A stretch of 64,000 nt of DNA from Actinomycetota bacterium (GTDB taxonomy: Bacteria; Actinomycetota; Acidimicrobiia; Acidimicrobiales; Microtrichaceae). Each line of letters opens with the position of its first letter. Within the stretch, counting starts at the first letter, position 1. Shown here in pieces: positions 27,060 through 36,548 of this stretch. A model generated the notes under the pieces. That model was given only the letters and a program-made list of their open reading frames with translations. It was not told the origin of the DNA and ran no database searches. The stretch lies in NCBI GenBank assembly GCA_016703525.1, contig JADJBW010000004.1:124001-188000 (forward strand), in the 5' to 3' direction. The translations under genes and the position numbers were made by a program.

Positions 27060-28446
27060 CCGACCGACGGTGACGGTATACGTCACGTGCCACAACTACG
27101 CCCGGTTCCTTGCCGAATGCCTCGACAGCGTGTTCGCCCAATCCCTCCCGAACTGGGAGTTGCTCATCTTCGACGACGGCTCCACCGATGACTCGCGAGC
27201 GATCGCCGAGGAATACGTGACCCGCTCGCCGTCGCGCGTTCGACTGTTCTCCACCGAAGCGCCAAGAGGTCTGCGCTCGTGCGCGAACGACGCGATCAAG
27301 GCCGCCCGCGGCCGCTATCTGATGCGACTCGACGCCGACGACTACCTCGACGAGAACGCACTGCTCGTGTTGGCGCACCGCCTCGACGCCGACCGAGACC
27401 TCGCACTCGTGTACCCGAACTGGACCTACATCGGCGAGAGCGGCGAGGTGCTCGGCGTCGAACGTCGAAAGCGGCTCGGCGACGAAACCGAGATGACCGA
27501 CCTGCCCCCACACGGGGCATGCACGATGGTGCGCCTTCGCGCCCTGAAGGTGACCGGCGGGTACGACGAGGCGTTCGACTCGCAGGACGGCCACGAACTC
27601 TGGCTGAAGCTGTCGCATCGGTACCGAGTCGCAAGCGTGTCCACACCGCTGTTCTTCTACCGGCAGCACGGTTCATCGATGTCACGAGACGAGGACCGTC
27701 TGCTGGCGTCGCGGCGTGCGATCAAACGGCAGGCGGTCGACCGGTGGTCCGGCGGATTCTCGCCCCAGGTACTCGGCGTGGTTCCGGTGAAGAACACCTA
27801 CAGCCACCTCGAGAACGTGGCGCTCGCGCCGCTCGCCGGGCGAGCGCTGATCGACCACACCCTTGACGAGGCGCTGGCAGCCGGATGCTTCCAATCCGTG
27901 GTCGTGACCACCGACGACGCCGCTGTCGTCGACCACTGTGTCGCCCGCGGCGACGTCAGCGCCTTCCTTCGCCCGACGGAACTGTCGGCACCGACGAGCC
28001 GACTCACCGACGTGTTGGTCGACGCGGTCGAACGGTGTGAACGCGAGATGGGTCTCTACCCCGACATCGTCGCACTGCTCAGCGTTCACACACCGCTCCG
28101 CACCCGCGACCACATTCGAGAGGCGGTCGACAGCTTGCTCCTCTACGACTCCGATCACGTCCTGACCACCTACGAGGATCTCGACATCCATTTCCGCCAT
28201 GGGAGGTCGGGGATGGAACCGCTGAACCCCGGAATGACCAATCGGTTGCGCTACGAGCGCGAGAGCCTCTTCGTGGACAACGGTGCGGTACACGTGCTGT
28301 GGCGACCTCATCGAGCCCGATGTCCGGGTCAGCGGCCGCGTCGGCCATACCGTGATGGCCCGATCCGACAGCGTGCAGCTCAAGTCCTGGTACGACCACG
28401 GGTTGATCGAACACATCCTGTCGACGAAGACGAGGGCGCGACGTGA
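27049..28446 (+). CDS. GT2 glycosyltransferase fused to NeuA-like cytidylyltransferase domain
   Basis: Two modules in one open frame. Residues about 8-220 are a GT-A family 2 glycosyltransferase (VTVYVTCHNYARFL, IFDDGSTDDS, RLDADDYLD). Residues about 240-410 match CMP-nonulosonate synthetases in layout (GRALIDHTLDEAL, VVTTDDAAVVDHC, FLRPTEL, LLSVHTPLRTRDHI). However, the NeuA nucleotide loop (RGGSK-type) reads VVPVKNTYSHLEN, so the usual Arg/Gly/Ser/Lys residues are missing. Near 28300 the frame breaks: the continuing frame gives WRPHRARCPG, while another gives DLIEPDVRVSGRVGHTVM, which is more protein-like. The true C-terminus is therefore uncertain. Confidence 0.75.
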   Translation: MADDRPTVTVYVTCHNYARFLAECLDSVFAQSLPNWELLIFDDGSTDDSRAIAEEYVTRSPSRVRLFSTEAPRGLRSCANDAIKAARGRYLMRLDADDYLDENALLVLAHRLDADRDLALVYPNWTYIGESGEVLGVERRKRLGDETEMTDLPPHGACTMVRLRALKVTGGYDEAFDSQDGHELWLKLSHRYRVASVSTPLFFYRQHGSSMSRDEDRLLASRRAIKRQAVDRWSGGFSPQVLGVVPVKNTYSHLENVALAPLAGRALIDHTLDEALAAGCFQSVVVTTDDAAVVDHCVARGDVSAFLRPTELSAPTSRLTDVLVDAVERCEREMGLYPDIVALLSVHTPLRTRDHIREAVDSLLLYDSDHVLTTYEDLDIHFRHGRSGMEPLNPGMTNRLRYERESLFVDNGAVHVLWRPHRARCPGQRPRRPYRDGPIRQRAAQVLVRPRVDRTHPVDEDEGAT

Positions 28447-29467
28447 CCGACGACCAATGGAGCGGTTGGCGGTCGGTACGGGCCGATGCTGATCGCGGAG
28501 ATCGGCGGGACCACGAAGGCGACTTCGACTACGCCAAGGAGTTGCGCGTCTGGCGATCGGCTCGGGTGCCGATGTGGTCAAGTTCCAGATCTACACCGCT
28601 GAGCAGCTCGTGAACCGACACGAGAGCCCCGACCGCCACGCGCACTTTCGACGGTTCGAACTGCAGCCCGAGCAGCACCGCGAGCTGGCACAGATGTGCG
28701 TCGACGCAGAGGTCCGATACATGGCCTCGGTGTGGAGCCTCGAACCGCTGGTGTGGATCGACGAGTTCCTCGACTTCTACAAGATCGGGTCCGGAGATCT
28801 CACGGCCCACCGTCTTCTGCAGGAGTTCGCGGCGCGAGGGAAGCCGATCGCGCTCTCCACCGGACTGTCCACCGTGCCGGAGGTGCACGCCGCAGTCGGA
28901 GCGATCCGGGCGGTCGACTCGGCGTATGAGCATCCCGATCGGCTCGCGGTGCTGCAGTGCACATCGGTCTACCCGCTCAGCCACTCCGACGCGAACGTCG
29001 CCGCTATGACGACGCTCGGTCGTGCCACCGGAGCGGCGATGGGGTACTCGGATCACACCACCGACGGCGTCGCCCTTCGCGTCGCCGCGGCGTTGGGAGC
29101 GCAGGTGCTCGAGTTCCACTTCACCGACACGCGCGAGGGCAAGGAGTTCCGCGATCACGCGGTATCGCTCACCTCCGACGAGGTGCGCGAACTTGCCGCC
29201 GAACTCCGGATCATCGGTGAGGTGCTCGGCGACGGAGAGAAGCGACCGCTCGACTCCGAGATCGAGACCGGACACGTCACGTCATTCCGTCGCGGCACCT
29301 ATTTCGCCCGCGACCTTCCTGCCGGACACGTCATCGAACAAGGCGACCTCGTGTTGCTCCGACCCGAGCACGGTCTCCCGGCATGGCATTCCGACGCCGC
29401 CATCGGCCGCCGACTCACCACCCCGGTCGCCCACCTCGACCGCGTCGACCTCGCCGCCACGGAGTAA
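28443..29467 (+). CDS. NeuB-type N-acetylneuraminate/nonulosonate synthase (frame breaks)
   Basis: Condenses phosphoenolpyruvate with a hexose to make a nine-carbon acid (sialic, legionaminic or similar). TIM-barrel motifs: LIAEIGG, VVKFQIYTAEQL, KIGSGDLTA, LSTGLSTVPEV, LQCTSVYPLS, GYSDHTTDG and LEFHFTDT. The C-terminal SAF/antifreeze-like domain (SFRRGTYFARDLPAGHVI) clasps the active site. GTG 28443 overlaps the previous gene. The first about 40 codons need several frame changes between 28490 and 28560 (LIAEIGG, then HEGDFDYAKEL, then AIGSGADVV). No NeuC-type epimerase is seen nearby. Confidence 0.8.
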
Positions 29468-29471
29468 CCAC

Positions 29472-30083
29472 ATGCCGCCAATCGATCTTCTCGCCACCCA
29501 TCTCGGCGGGCTGTCGCCCACCGCCGCCGTCAGCATCGGCTCGGGTGTCACCGCCGACGCACCTCCGGACGTGACAGTCGGCGACGGCTCGCGCCTCGAG
29601 ATCGGCGACGGCGTCATCCTTCGCAAGGACGTTGAGATCCGTGTCACCGGCGGAGCGACCGTACGCCTCGACGCCCGGGTGAAGCTCGATCGAGGCGTGC
29701 GGATCATCGCCGCCAACGGGTCGACCGTCCACATCGGTGAAGAATCGGCGATCGGCATCGGATCGGTGCTGAACGGCGGCGACTCCATCACGGTCGGCAA
29801 GCTCTGCCTCGTGTCGGGCTACGTGTACCTGCAGACGAGCATGCATCGGCACGATCGCGGCGTCCCGATCCGCCACCAGGGCTACGACCACGCGCCGGTC
29901 GTGCTGGGCGACGATGTGTGGCTCGGGGCGCACGTCGTCGTGCTCCCCGGCTGCGACCTCGCCGACGGCACCGTCGTCGGCAGCAACGCCGTGCTTCGAG
30001 CGTCGACCGCTTGCGACGAGATCTGGGCCGGCGTCCCCGCCCGGCGAATCGGCGTTCGCGGCGAGGGTCAACCCGCCGTGTAG
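29472..30083 (+). CDS. Hexapeptide-repeat acyltransferase
   Basis: 203-residue left-handed beta-helix acyltransferase, intact, starting five bases after the neuB-like stop. Repeats such as VTVGDGSRLEIGDGVI and SAIGIGSVLNGGDSI form the coils. The active-site segment is SMHRHDRGVPIRHQG, and LGDDVWLGAHVVVLPG closes the helix, as in maltose/galactoside acetyltransferase relatives. It probably O- or N-acetylates the nonulosonic acid or its precursor (from context). Its 3' end overlaps the convergent glycosyltransferase gene by 16 bases. Confidence 0.8.
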   Translation: MPPIDLLATHLGGLSPTAAVSIGSGVTADAPPDVTVGDGSRLEIGDGVILRKDVEIRVTGGATVRLDARVKLDRGVRIIAANGSTVHIGEESAIGIGSVLNGGDSITVGKLCLVSGYVYLQTSMHRHDRGVPIRHQGYDHAPVVLGDDVWLGAHVVVLPGCDLADGTVVGSNAVLRASTACDEIWAGVPARRIGVRGEGQPAV

Positions 30084-31385
30084 TGCTCGATAGCCCGGGG
30101 GAGCAGTTCCGCGAACGGAGCTCCCGTGTTGCGCAGCTGTCGGACATCGATGCTCGGAGTCCACTCCGCGACCCAGGTCATCGGGGCGTGGTCGAACCGG
30201 GCAAGGAACTCCTCGACCGGGTCGCCCTGCGTCGCCGACGAGTCGAGCGTCGAGAAGTCGACCGCGCAACCCCGGTGGGCGCCGGCATCGACCACTCCGC
30301 GACAGCCGCGATAGACCGCGTTGCCGAAAACAAGGGCGGGGGTGCCGCGCACGGCCGCCTCGAACGCGATCGTGCCGCTGACCGTCGCCACGCAGCGCGA
30401 ACGGTCGACCAGAGCGAACGAACTGGACTCGGTGCTCGCCAACACGGTGTTGCCGAGAGCGAGCACCTCGTCGTAGAACGACGATGTCTGCACCAGACGA
30501 GAACCGGGACGGGTGCTCGCGCCACGACCTTCCAGCCGGGCGGTCGGCCTCGCCAGCTCGGCGATCTCCAGAACTGCGCCCTGCCCCCTCCGGGCAGGTG
30601 GTCCGTTCCGGCTGAATGTGCAGGAATACCGAGATGAGATCGCCGGTCAGCTGGTCGACGGGCACGGAACGCTGCTCGTAGTCCTTCCGAAGGCGGGCAC
30701 GTTCCACCGTCGCGGCAACCAGACGCGGGTCGACGGAGAGTCGACCCTGCTTCAGCCGCGAGCGCACCTTCGCCTCCAACGAGCTGGAATCGCGGCTGTA
30801 GGCCGGCCGTGCCTGTTCGTAGTCACCGCGCAGCGTGGCCACATACCGGTCGCTGGCTTCGGAGATCGGTCCCGACGGTCCGCCGCCAACGGCATCGACC
30901 AGACGCTGGTCGATGTCGCCGACCGCATTCACGTGCAGTGGCGTCGGTCCCCATCGCAGGGTGACCACCGGAATGCCTCGAAGGCGGGCGAGCCGGTAGA
31001 GCGGTAGCTGCACGCCGCGTGCGGGACCTCGCCGAACAACACCACTCGGGCGCACGTGCTCAAGCACGTGCACGTGGCGGCGGATCACCTCGAGCGCGAG
31101 CGACCGCTCCCACGCGTGCCGGTAGTTGCCCTCGCGGTCCACGAGAAACTGGAGGTCGTGCTCGGCCGCAGGCGTCGGCGGAGGCGTACCCGCACGAGGA
31201 AGCCCATCGGCGACCGTGCCCGTGTAGACGTCGACACCCAGTCGACGCATCTGCGGTCCGTACTCATCGAGTCGATTCGGGTGGAGAAGCCACGAGACGG
31301 AGTCGATTCCGCCGCCGCGCATCGCCGCCACCGCCTCATCCAGAGCGAGCGGCGTGTAGTGGAACCCGAAGCAGAGCGCACGCAT
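30068..31385 (-). CDS. Capsule-polysaccharide-type glycosyltransferase (frame breaks)
   Basis: About 438 residues. ATG 31385 gives MRALCFGFHYTPLALDEAV. The segment FLHIQPERTTCPEGAG is the signature of the capsular polysaccharide synthesis family (Kdo-transferase-like, HYQPExTTxPEGG). The C-terminal half LVQTSSFYDEVLALGNTVLASTESS is in another frame, with the switch between about 30590 and 30495. A second, self-correcting shift near 31030 hides a plausible VVLFGEVPHAACSY. The protein would add a sugar to the surface glycan. The pyruvyltransferase-like gene lies 12 bases upstream on the same strand. Confidence 0.65.
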
Positions 31386-31397
31386 GGAGACCCCTTG

Positions 31398-32249
31398 TCA
31401 GCCGACCGACGCGATCCGGTCGAGGTGTTCGGTCGTGACGATCCCGCCGGCGGCGAGCACCGACCGGTACCGGCCGAGGGGGGCGACGCTCAAGCCAAAG
31501 CCATAGCCGCAGGTCGCTCGGGCGACGCATACATGCCAGCCGATCGGCGGGCGGGGCACTCCGTGTCGCAGAGTTGCGCATCGTGGCTGAGCACCACGGC
31601 GGCCGAGCAGCTCCCGGGGGCGGCGGCGCGGGGGGCGTTGGCGGCGGCGTCACAGTCCCTCACCTTCGGGCGGTGTCGGACCACCCCCAGCGGCGCGGAC
31701 CGCTTTGGGGACACGCCCGCTGCGCCATCCAGCGATACAGCGACGCTCCACCGACTTGAGGTGACGCAATGCCGGCGTGACTCCCACCCCCGGGGGCGCG
31801 GCTCGGGGGCGCTACCGAGCGTTGCGTTCGCGCGATGAAGTTCGACGGGCAGCCCATGACCAGCGTGTTCGACACGCCGATCCGGGCGAGGGTCGCAGCA
31901 GAGAACTCGCCTCGAACGCCGAGCACCTCGGTGCGTTCGGACAGCGCTCGAAGGTACGCGACCGTCCCTGGCGTGAGCGACACATCGTCGCCCGACGACG
32001 CCGCCTGAGCCCCAAGGCCAACGACGACGACCGGTCGATCGCACGCACGGGATCCGAGTCCCGGTGCGGGTTGGCGGCGTTGGCCTCGGGGATCACGATC
32101 ACGTCGAATCGCTCGCGCACTTCGTCGGGCGGATCGATCCAGTCGACCAGGTCGACCGGTCGGCACGGGGCGACCGCACTGGAAGGCGGCCCGTGTTGAG
32201 GGCCTCGTCGCCCAGGCGCGTGGCCCCTTCTCCGTGCCCTCCCGGTCAC
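31398..32249 (-). CDS. Polysaccharide pyruvyltransferase-like protein, heavily frame-broken
   Basis: Pieces in several frames resemble the WcaK/CsaB pyruvyltransferase family: ATRLGDEALNTG near the start, RFDVIVIPEANAANPHRD, then VVVVGLGAQAASSGDD, TEVLGVRGEFSA, NTLVMGCPSNFIA, and a tail VAPLGRYRSVLAAGG. GLGAQ and RGxxS/T are family hallmarks. The best start is GTG 32249, giving about 283 residues, shorter than the usual 350-400. At least four frame changes are required. The enzyme would place ketal pyruvate on the glycan. Bases 31500-31760 remain hard to read in any frame. Confidence 0.55.
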
Positions 32250-32266
32250 GGTCAAACCCGCCAGGG

Positions 32267-33897
32267 TCAGGGCTTCGTTGGAAGTCGTTCGTCGCGGCCA
32301 GGGTCCGGCGTGTCGAACCACGCGCCGAATCACATGGCGATCGCAGATGCGCGTCGCAGGCGGTGGGCGATGAGAGATGGTCATGTCCTCTCGAAGCGGA
32401 CCGAGCGCTGGCGGACAGGTGCTGCGCATGTCGAGGGCGCTGGTGGGCTCGTCCAGAATGAGGATGTCGGGATCCTCGACGAGCGCCCGGGCGATGCAGA
32501 GCCGCTGCTGCTGACCACCGCTGAGATGCCCGCCGCGCTCACCGACGTCACGGCCGTAACCGCCGTCGAAGGTCGCGACATCGGCGGCGAGGTGAGCGAG
32601 CTCGGCAGCTCGGTGGATCGCTTCGTCGCTCACATCGGGAACGGATGTTGTCGGACCGTCCCGCTATGAGGCTCGGCGGGGACGAACGGCCTTCCGGCCC
32701 TCGGCCCGGCAGCGCGACAGCGATCTGTCGGCGGCATAGATGTCGCCGGAATCGGGCCGGCGGAGGCCGAGCAGCAACTGCACCAGCGTCGACTTGCCCC
32801 CGCCGGAAGGCCCGACGATGCCGATGACCTGCGCGGCTGGATCGCGGTTGAGATCGGCGAGCACCGGTGTGCCGGGACATAGGCGAGGATGCGTCGCGCG
32901 CTTCCAGCACGCCGACGTGTCCGACGGTCTCGCCGTCATCGACTCGCTCGGCGGCCCGGTACCGCCGCAACTGCTCCTGCATCGTCTTGACGAAGGGCAT
33001 GTTCGACGTGACGTTCGCTGTGGAGTTCTGCAGGTTCTGGCCGTAGCTGAGCGACCGCAGCATTACGAGCATCACCGCACCGATCGATGCCACGTTGTCC
33101 GAACCGGCCGCCCGCACCGCAGCGAGACCCCCGACAACGGCGAGGTAGGCCAGCGTCACATAGATGACCGGAACCAACCGCAGGCCCGAGCTTCCGCTCC
33201 CACCGGGCGTTCTCGACGATGCGCTCGTCGACGAGGCGTCGGTCTGTTCCGGACGTGGAACACCTGCACCTCAGGCCCAGCTGCGAGATCTCGCCAGCGA
33301 CGCCCAAGCTCATGCCCGAGGATGCGAAGGTCTTCGGCCGACCATCGATCTGAGCGGCGAAGGTGCTCAACACGCGATCGTGACGACGACGAGCCCAGCA
33401 CCGATGGGGTCCACCGCCACCGCCGTGGCGATCAGCGCCACGAGGCTGAATCCGGCGGCGATCGCCGCGATCAAGCTCATGATCAGCGTCGCACCCTGCG
33501 CCGAGTACGTGGTTAGGAGTTCCTGCAGCTTGCCGACCCGCTCACCCTGCTGGACCTCCCATGACGACCGGAGGAAGGCAGAGGCCAGCGCGCGCCGGTT
33601 GTCGGCGACCACATCGGCGATGAGCGCTGCCGATTGCGAGTTCCCCAGGACGCCGGCCACCAGCCGCAGCAGCACCAAGCACAGCGAGATCAGCAGTCCG
33701 GTACCGAGCCCAATCCGGCCGAGCACCGGCATCTCGATCGAGTCGGCCTTCTCGGTGAGGCTGAACGCCACTCGGGCGAGCACCACGAGGAACGCCGCCT
33801 CGGTCACGCCCGAGATCAAGCTGGTGAAGGCGATGCCTGACAACCTGCTCAACGCCCACTCACGAACTCCTGGATCGAGCGCCAGGCGCTTCGGCAT
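32267..33897 (-). CDS. ABC transporter, fused permease/ATPase (frame breaks)
   Basis: About 540 residues, probably exporting the glycan or its lipid-linked unit. ATG 33897 opens MPKRLALDPGVREW, followed by membrane helices (AAFLVVLARVAFSL, GLLISLCLVLLRLVAGVLG, LIMSLIAAIAAGFSLVALIA). The ATPase half has Walker A IVGPSGGGKSTLVQL, signature HLSGGQQQRLCIARAL and Walker B ILILDEPTSALD, plus IAHRL. These parts lie in at least four frames, with changes near 33370, 33170, 32890, 32680 and 32370. Stop TGA at 32267 gives a tail DERLPTKP. The permease N-terminus is clean. Confidence 0.65.
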
Positions 33898-34093
33898 CGC
33901 GCGGTCCGCTCATCGGAGGATGCGGGGTGGACGAACATGACCGACACCGCGCACCCCCAGCGTGCTGCACACATAGTGACGGCAGACTACTGGCGCCGGT
34001 GGCCGATTCCAACCAGGTCGGGCATCACCCATTGCGGGACGGTTTCCCACTCGGATCGACCGTCCCTGGCGGATCGGAAGTTAGGCTCGATCG

Positions 34094-34510
34094 GTGCCAA
34101 CGCTGCCCGATCCCTTTCTCCCACACCCCGCTCGCGACGCCTCCCTTCGCTCCATGACGGCGGTCGAAGCTGGCGACCGCGACGGTTGGCTCGCGCTGTT
34201 CAGCGCCGACGCGATCGTGGAGGACCCGATCGGGCCTTCGCCGTTCGACCCGTCCGGCGAGGGGCACCGCGGGGCGGATGCGATCGCCGCGTTCTACGAC
34301 GCCGTCATCGGCCCGAACGCGGTCAGCTTCGAGATCGCGGAATCGTGGGCGGCCGGCAACGAGGTGGCGAACGTGGGGACGATCCGTACCACGCTCGACG
34401 GCGGAGCGACCGTGATTACCCGCGGCGTGTTCACGTACCGGGTGAACGATGCCGGGCAGGTCGTGGCACTGCGGGCCTACTGGGAACTCGACCGCCTCGA
34501 GATCGCGTAG
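34094..34510 (+). CDS. SnoaL-like/NTF2-fold protein
   Basis: 138 residues from GTG 34094. Contains the NTF2/ketosteroid-isomerase fold signature: MTAVEAGDRDGWLALFSADAIVEDPIG, GADAIAAFYDAVI, and RGVFTYRVNDAGQVVALRAYWE. The family includes isomerases, cyclases and many unknowns; no active-site assignment is made. The purU gene follows five bases after the stop, so the two are cotranscribed. The about 200 bases upstream, to the divergent ABC gene, hold no gene I can see and probably both promoters. Confidence 0.8.
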   Translation: MPTLPDPFLPHPARDASLRSMTAVEAGDRDGWLALFSADAIVEDPIGPSPFDPSGEGHRGADAIAAFYDAVIGPNAVSFEIAESWAAGNEVANVGTIRTTLDGGATVITRGVFTYRVNDAGQVVALRAYWELDRLEIA

Positions 34511-34514
34511 AGCC

Positions 34515-35357
34515 GTGTCGGTGCTCTTGATCTCCTGCCCCGACCGTCCGGGTCTGGTGGCCGCGACGGCGGGCATCCTGCACCGTCACGGCGCCAACAT
34601 CGTGTCTGCCGACCAGCACACCGACGCCGCGCACGGGCTCTTCCTGCAACGCATCGAGTACACGCTGGCGCCCGATGCCGACGCCGACGCTCTCGGCGCC
34701 GATCTGGCGGCGGTCGCGGCGGAGTTGGGGATGACGCTCGAGCGGCGCGACCCGACAGCGACCGGGCGCGTCGCGATCCTCGTGTCGAAGGAGGGGCACT
34801 GCCTGTACGACCTGTTGTCGCGGGTTGCGCTCGGCGACATCCGCGCCGAGGTCCCGATCGTCATCTCGAACCACGACGACCACCGCGAGGTCACGGAGCG
34901 ATTCGGCGTGCCCTTCCTGCACCTGCCGGTCGACCCCGATGATCGCGAGTCGCAGCAGCGAGCCGTGCTCGCCGCGCTCGACGCCGCCGACATCGACCTG
35001 GTCGTGCTCGCCCGCTACATGCAGATCATCCCGCCCTGGTTGGTCGATCGCTACCCCAACCGCATCATCAACATCCACCATTCGTTCCTCCCCGCATTCA
35101 TCGGCGCTCGTCCGTACCACCGGGCCCACGAACGGGGCGTCAAGATCATCGGTGCGACGGCGCACTACGTCACGGTCAACCTCGACGAGGGGCCCATCAT
35201 CTGTCAGGACGTCACCCCCGTCAGCCACCGCGACGACGTGGAACGTCTGATCCAACTCGGCGGCGACATCGAGCAGACCGTGCTGGCGCGGGCCGTTCGG
35301 CTCCACCTCGACCACCGGGTGCTCACCTACGCCAACCGCACGGTCGTCTTCAGCTGA
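34515..35357 (+). CDS. purU: Formyltetrahydrofolate deformylase
   Basis: Hydrolyses 10-formyl-THF to THF and formate, balancing one-carbon pools. 280 residues from GTG 34515. An N-terminal ACT domain (LLISCPDRPGLVAATAG, HGANIVSADQHTD) is followed by a formyltransferase-fold catalytic domain. It includes ILVSKEGHCLYDLL, LARYMQIIPPW, IINIHHSFLPAF and GATAHYVTVNLDEGPII, which supply the conserved Asn/His/Asp triad positions. Length matches the family. It is coupled to the SnoaL-like gene. Confidence 0.93.
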   Translation: MSVLLISCPDRPGLVAATAGILHRHGANIVSADQHTDAAHGLFLQRIEYTLAPDADADALGADLAAVAAELGMTLERRDPTATGRVAILVSKEGHCLYDLLSRVALGDIRAEVPIVISNHDDHREVTERFGVPFLHLPVDPDDRESQQRAVLAALDAADIDLVVLARYMQIIPPWLVDRYPNRIINIHHSFLPAFIGARPYHRAHERGVKIIGATAHYVTVNLDEGPIICQDVTPVSHRDDVERLIQLGGDIEQTVLARAVRLHLDHRVLTYANRTVVFS

Positions 35358-35405
35358 GCGCCGGGGGGCGATCGGGCAGCACCCGCTGGGCCTGATGGAC
35401 TACCG

Positions 35406-35432
35406 ACCACAGGCTTGATTACTGCTTGTGGT
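35406..35432. promoter_or_regulatory. Hairpin between purU and TadG-like gene
   Basis: ACCACAGGC (35406-35414) pairs with GCTTGTGGT (35424-35432), with one G-T wobble and a nine-base loop. It is 48 bases after purU and 30 bases before the ATG of the pilus-type gene. It could end the purU transcript or act in the leader of the next gene. Confidence 0.35.
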
Positions 35433-35461
35433 TGGACCGCCACTCTTTGCACGCTAGAGAC

Positions 35462-36523
35462 ATGTTTCTTCGGCGGCGCCACAACGAACGAGCGGCCATC
35501 CTGGTCTTAGCGAGCATCGCGATGGTCGGGCTGTTGACCTTCACCGCGCTCGCCGTCGATATCGGCCAGCGAAACCAGGCCCTCGCCCAGGCCCAGCACG
35601 CCATCGACGCGGCAACCATCGCGGGCGCTCAGTACCTGGCGAACCACGATCAGGACTACGACGGGGCCAGCCGTCGCATCAAGGAGATCATGCGCCAGGA
35701 CCTCGGCCTCGACGCGGCCACAGCCTGGAACAACTGCGAGGATCCGAATCCGCTCGCCCAGATCGCGTCCATCGACACGGCGATCTCGAACGAGTGCATC
35801 AGCTTCAAACGCACGCAGGCACAACCGACCGACCAGCCGACCAACGACATCCGCGTCGTCCTCCCCGACCTGACGATGCCGACCATCTTCGGTGGCATTA
35901 CCGGCAACGACCACCTGGACCTGTCCGCCATCGCCGCGTCGAACGGCAACAACTGCGCCGACCCGTTCGACCCGACCTGCGGTGGAGCCGGCGGGAGCAC
36001 GACCACCGGACCGACCACGACCGCCGGGCCCACGACCACACTCTCCGAGGCGGACTTCTGCCACTGGACCGACGTCTGGTGGCTTCTCATGACCGACGAA
36101 GGCTGGACCCGCTGCGGCGTCTACCACCCGGAGATCAACATCACCACGTGGCGGACGCAGTACTGCATCGGCGGAAGCTCCGTGGACTTCACCTACAACG
36201 GAGGGCCCCAGACCTGGGTCTCGGAGCCGCTCAACACCTACTGGTGGTACTGGGCGAGCCTCTGCTCGAAGTATGTCGGCGCTTCCTATCGCACCAACTG
36301 GCTCAACCAGGTCTGCCAGGACGGCTCGACGGCCAGCCTCGTCTGGTACGACTACTCCCTCTGGCTGGAGTGCCGGACACGAGTCCCCGGCATCGAGGAC
36401 TGGACCCAGCACTTCTCGACCACGACCACCACACCGCCTTGGACCGGGTCGACGTCGAGCACCCCGACAACCACCGCACCGCCGCCCTCGAGCACCCCGA
36501 CGTCGATCGACCTCTCGGGCTGA
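35462..36523 (+). CDS. TadG/Flp-pilus-assembly-like anchored protein
   Basis: 353 residues from ATG 35462; a TTG 12 codons earlier is less likely. The N-terminus RRRHNERAAILVLASIAMVG with a membrane helix and VDIGQRNQALAQAQHAIDAATIAG is the hallmark of TadE/TadG-type minor pilins. The extracellular part has two Thr/Pro linkers (TTTGPTTTAGPTTT near 187, TTTTTPPWTGSTSS near 320) flanking a Trp/Tyr/Cys-rich domain (ICLYWWYWASLCSK-like). No other tad genes are nearby, so it is orphaned. Role on the cell surface is inferred. The Thr/Pro linkers suggest glycosylation or wall spanning. Confidence 0.7.
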   Translation: MFLRRRHNERAAILVLASIAMVGLLTFTALAVDIGQRNQALAQAQHAIDAATIAGAQYLANHDQDYDGASRRIKEIMRQDLGLDAATAWNNCEDPNPLAQIASIDTAISNECISFKRTQAQPTDQPTNDIRVVLPDLTMPTIFGGITGNDHLDLSAIAASNGNNCADPFDPTCGGAGGSTTTGPTTTAGPTTTLSEADFCHWTDVWWLLMTDEGWTRCGVYHPEINITTWRTQYCIGGSSVDFTYNGGPQTWVSEPLNTYWWYWASLCSKYVGASYRTNWLNQVCQDGSTASLVWYDYSLWLECRTRVPGIEDWTQHFSTTTTTPPWTGSTSSTPTTTAPPPSSTPTSIDLSG

Positions 36524-36548
36524 CGCGAACGAGCCGGCGGGGCGGCGG

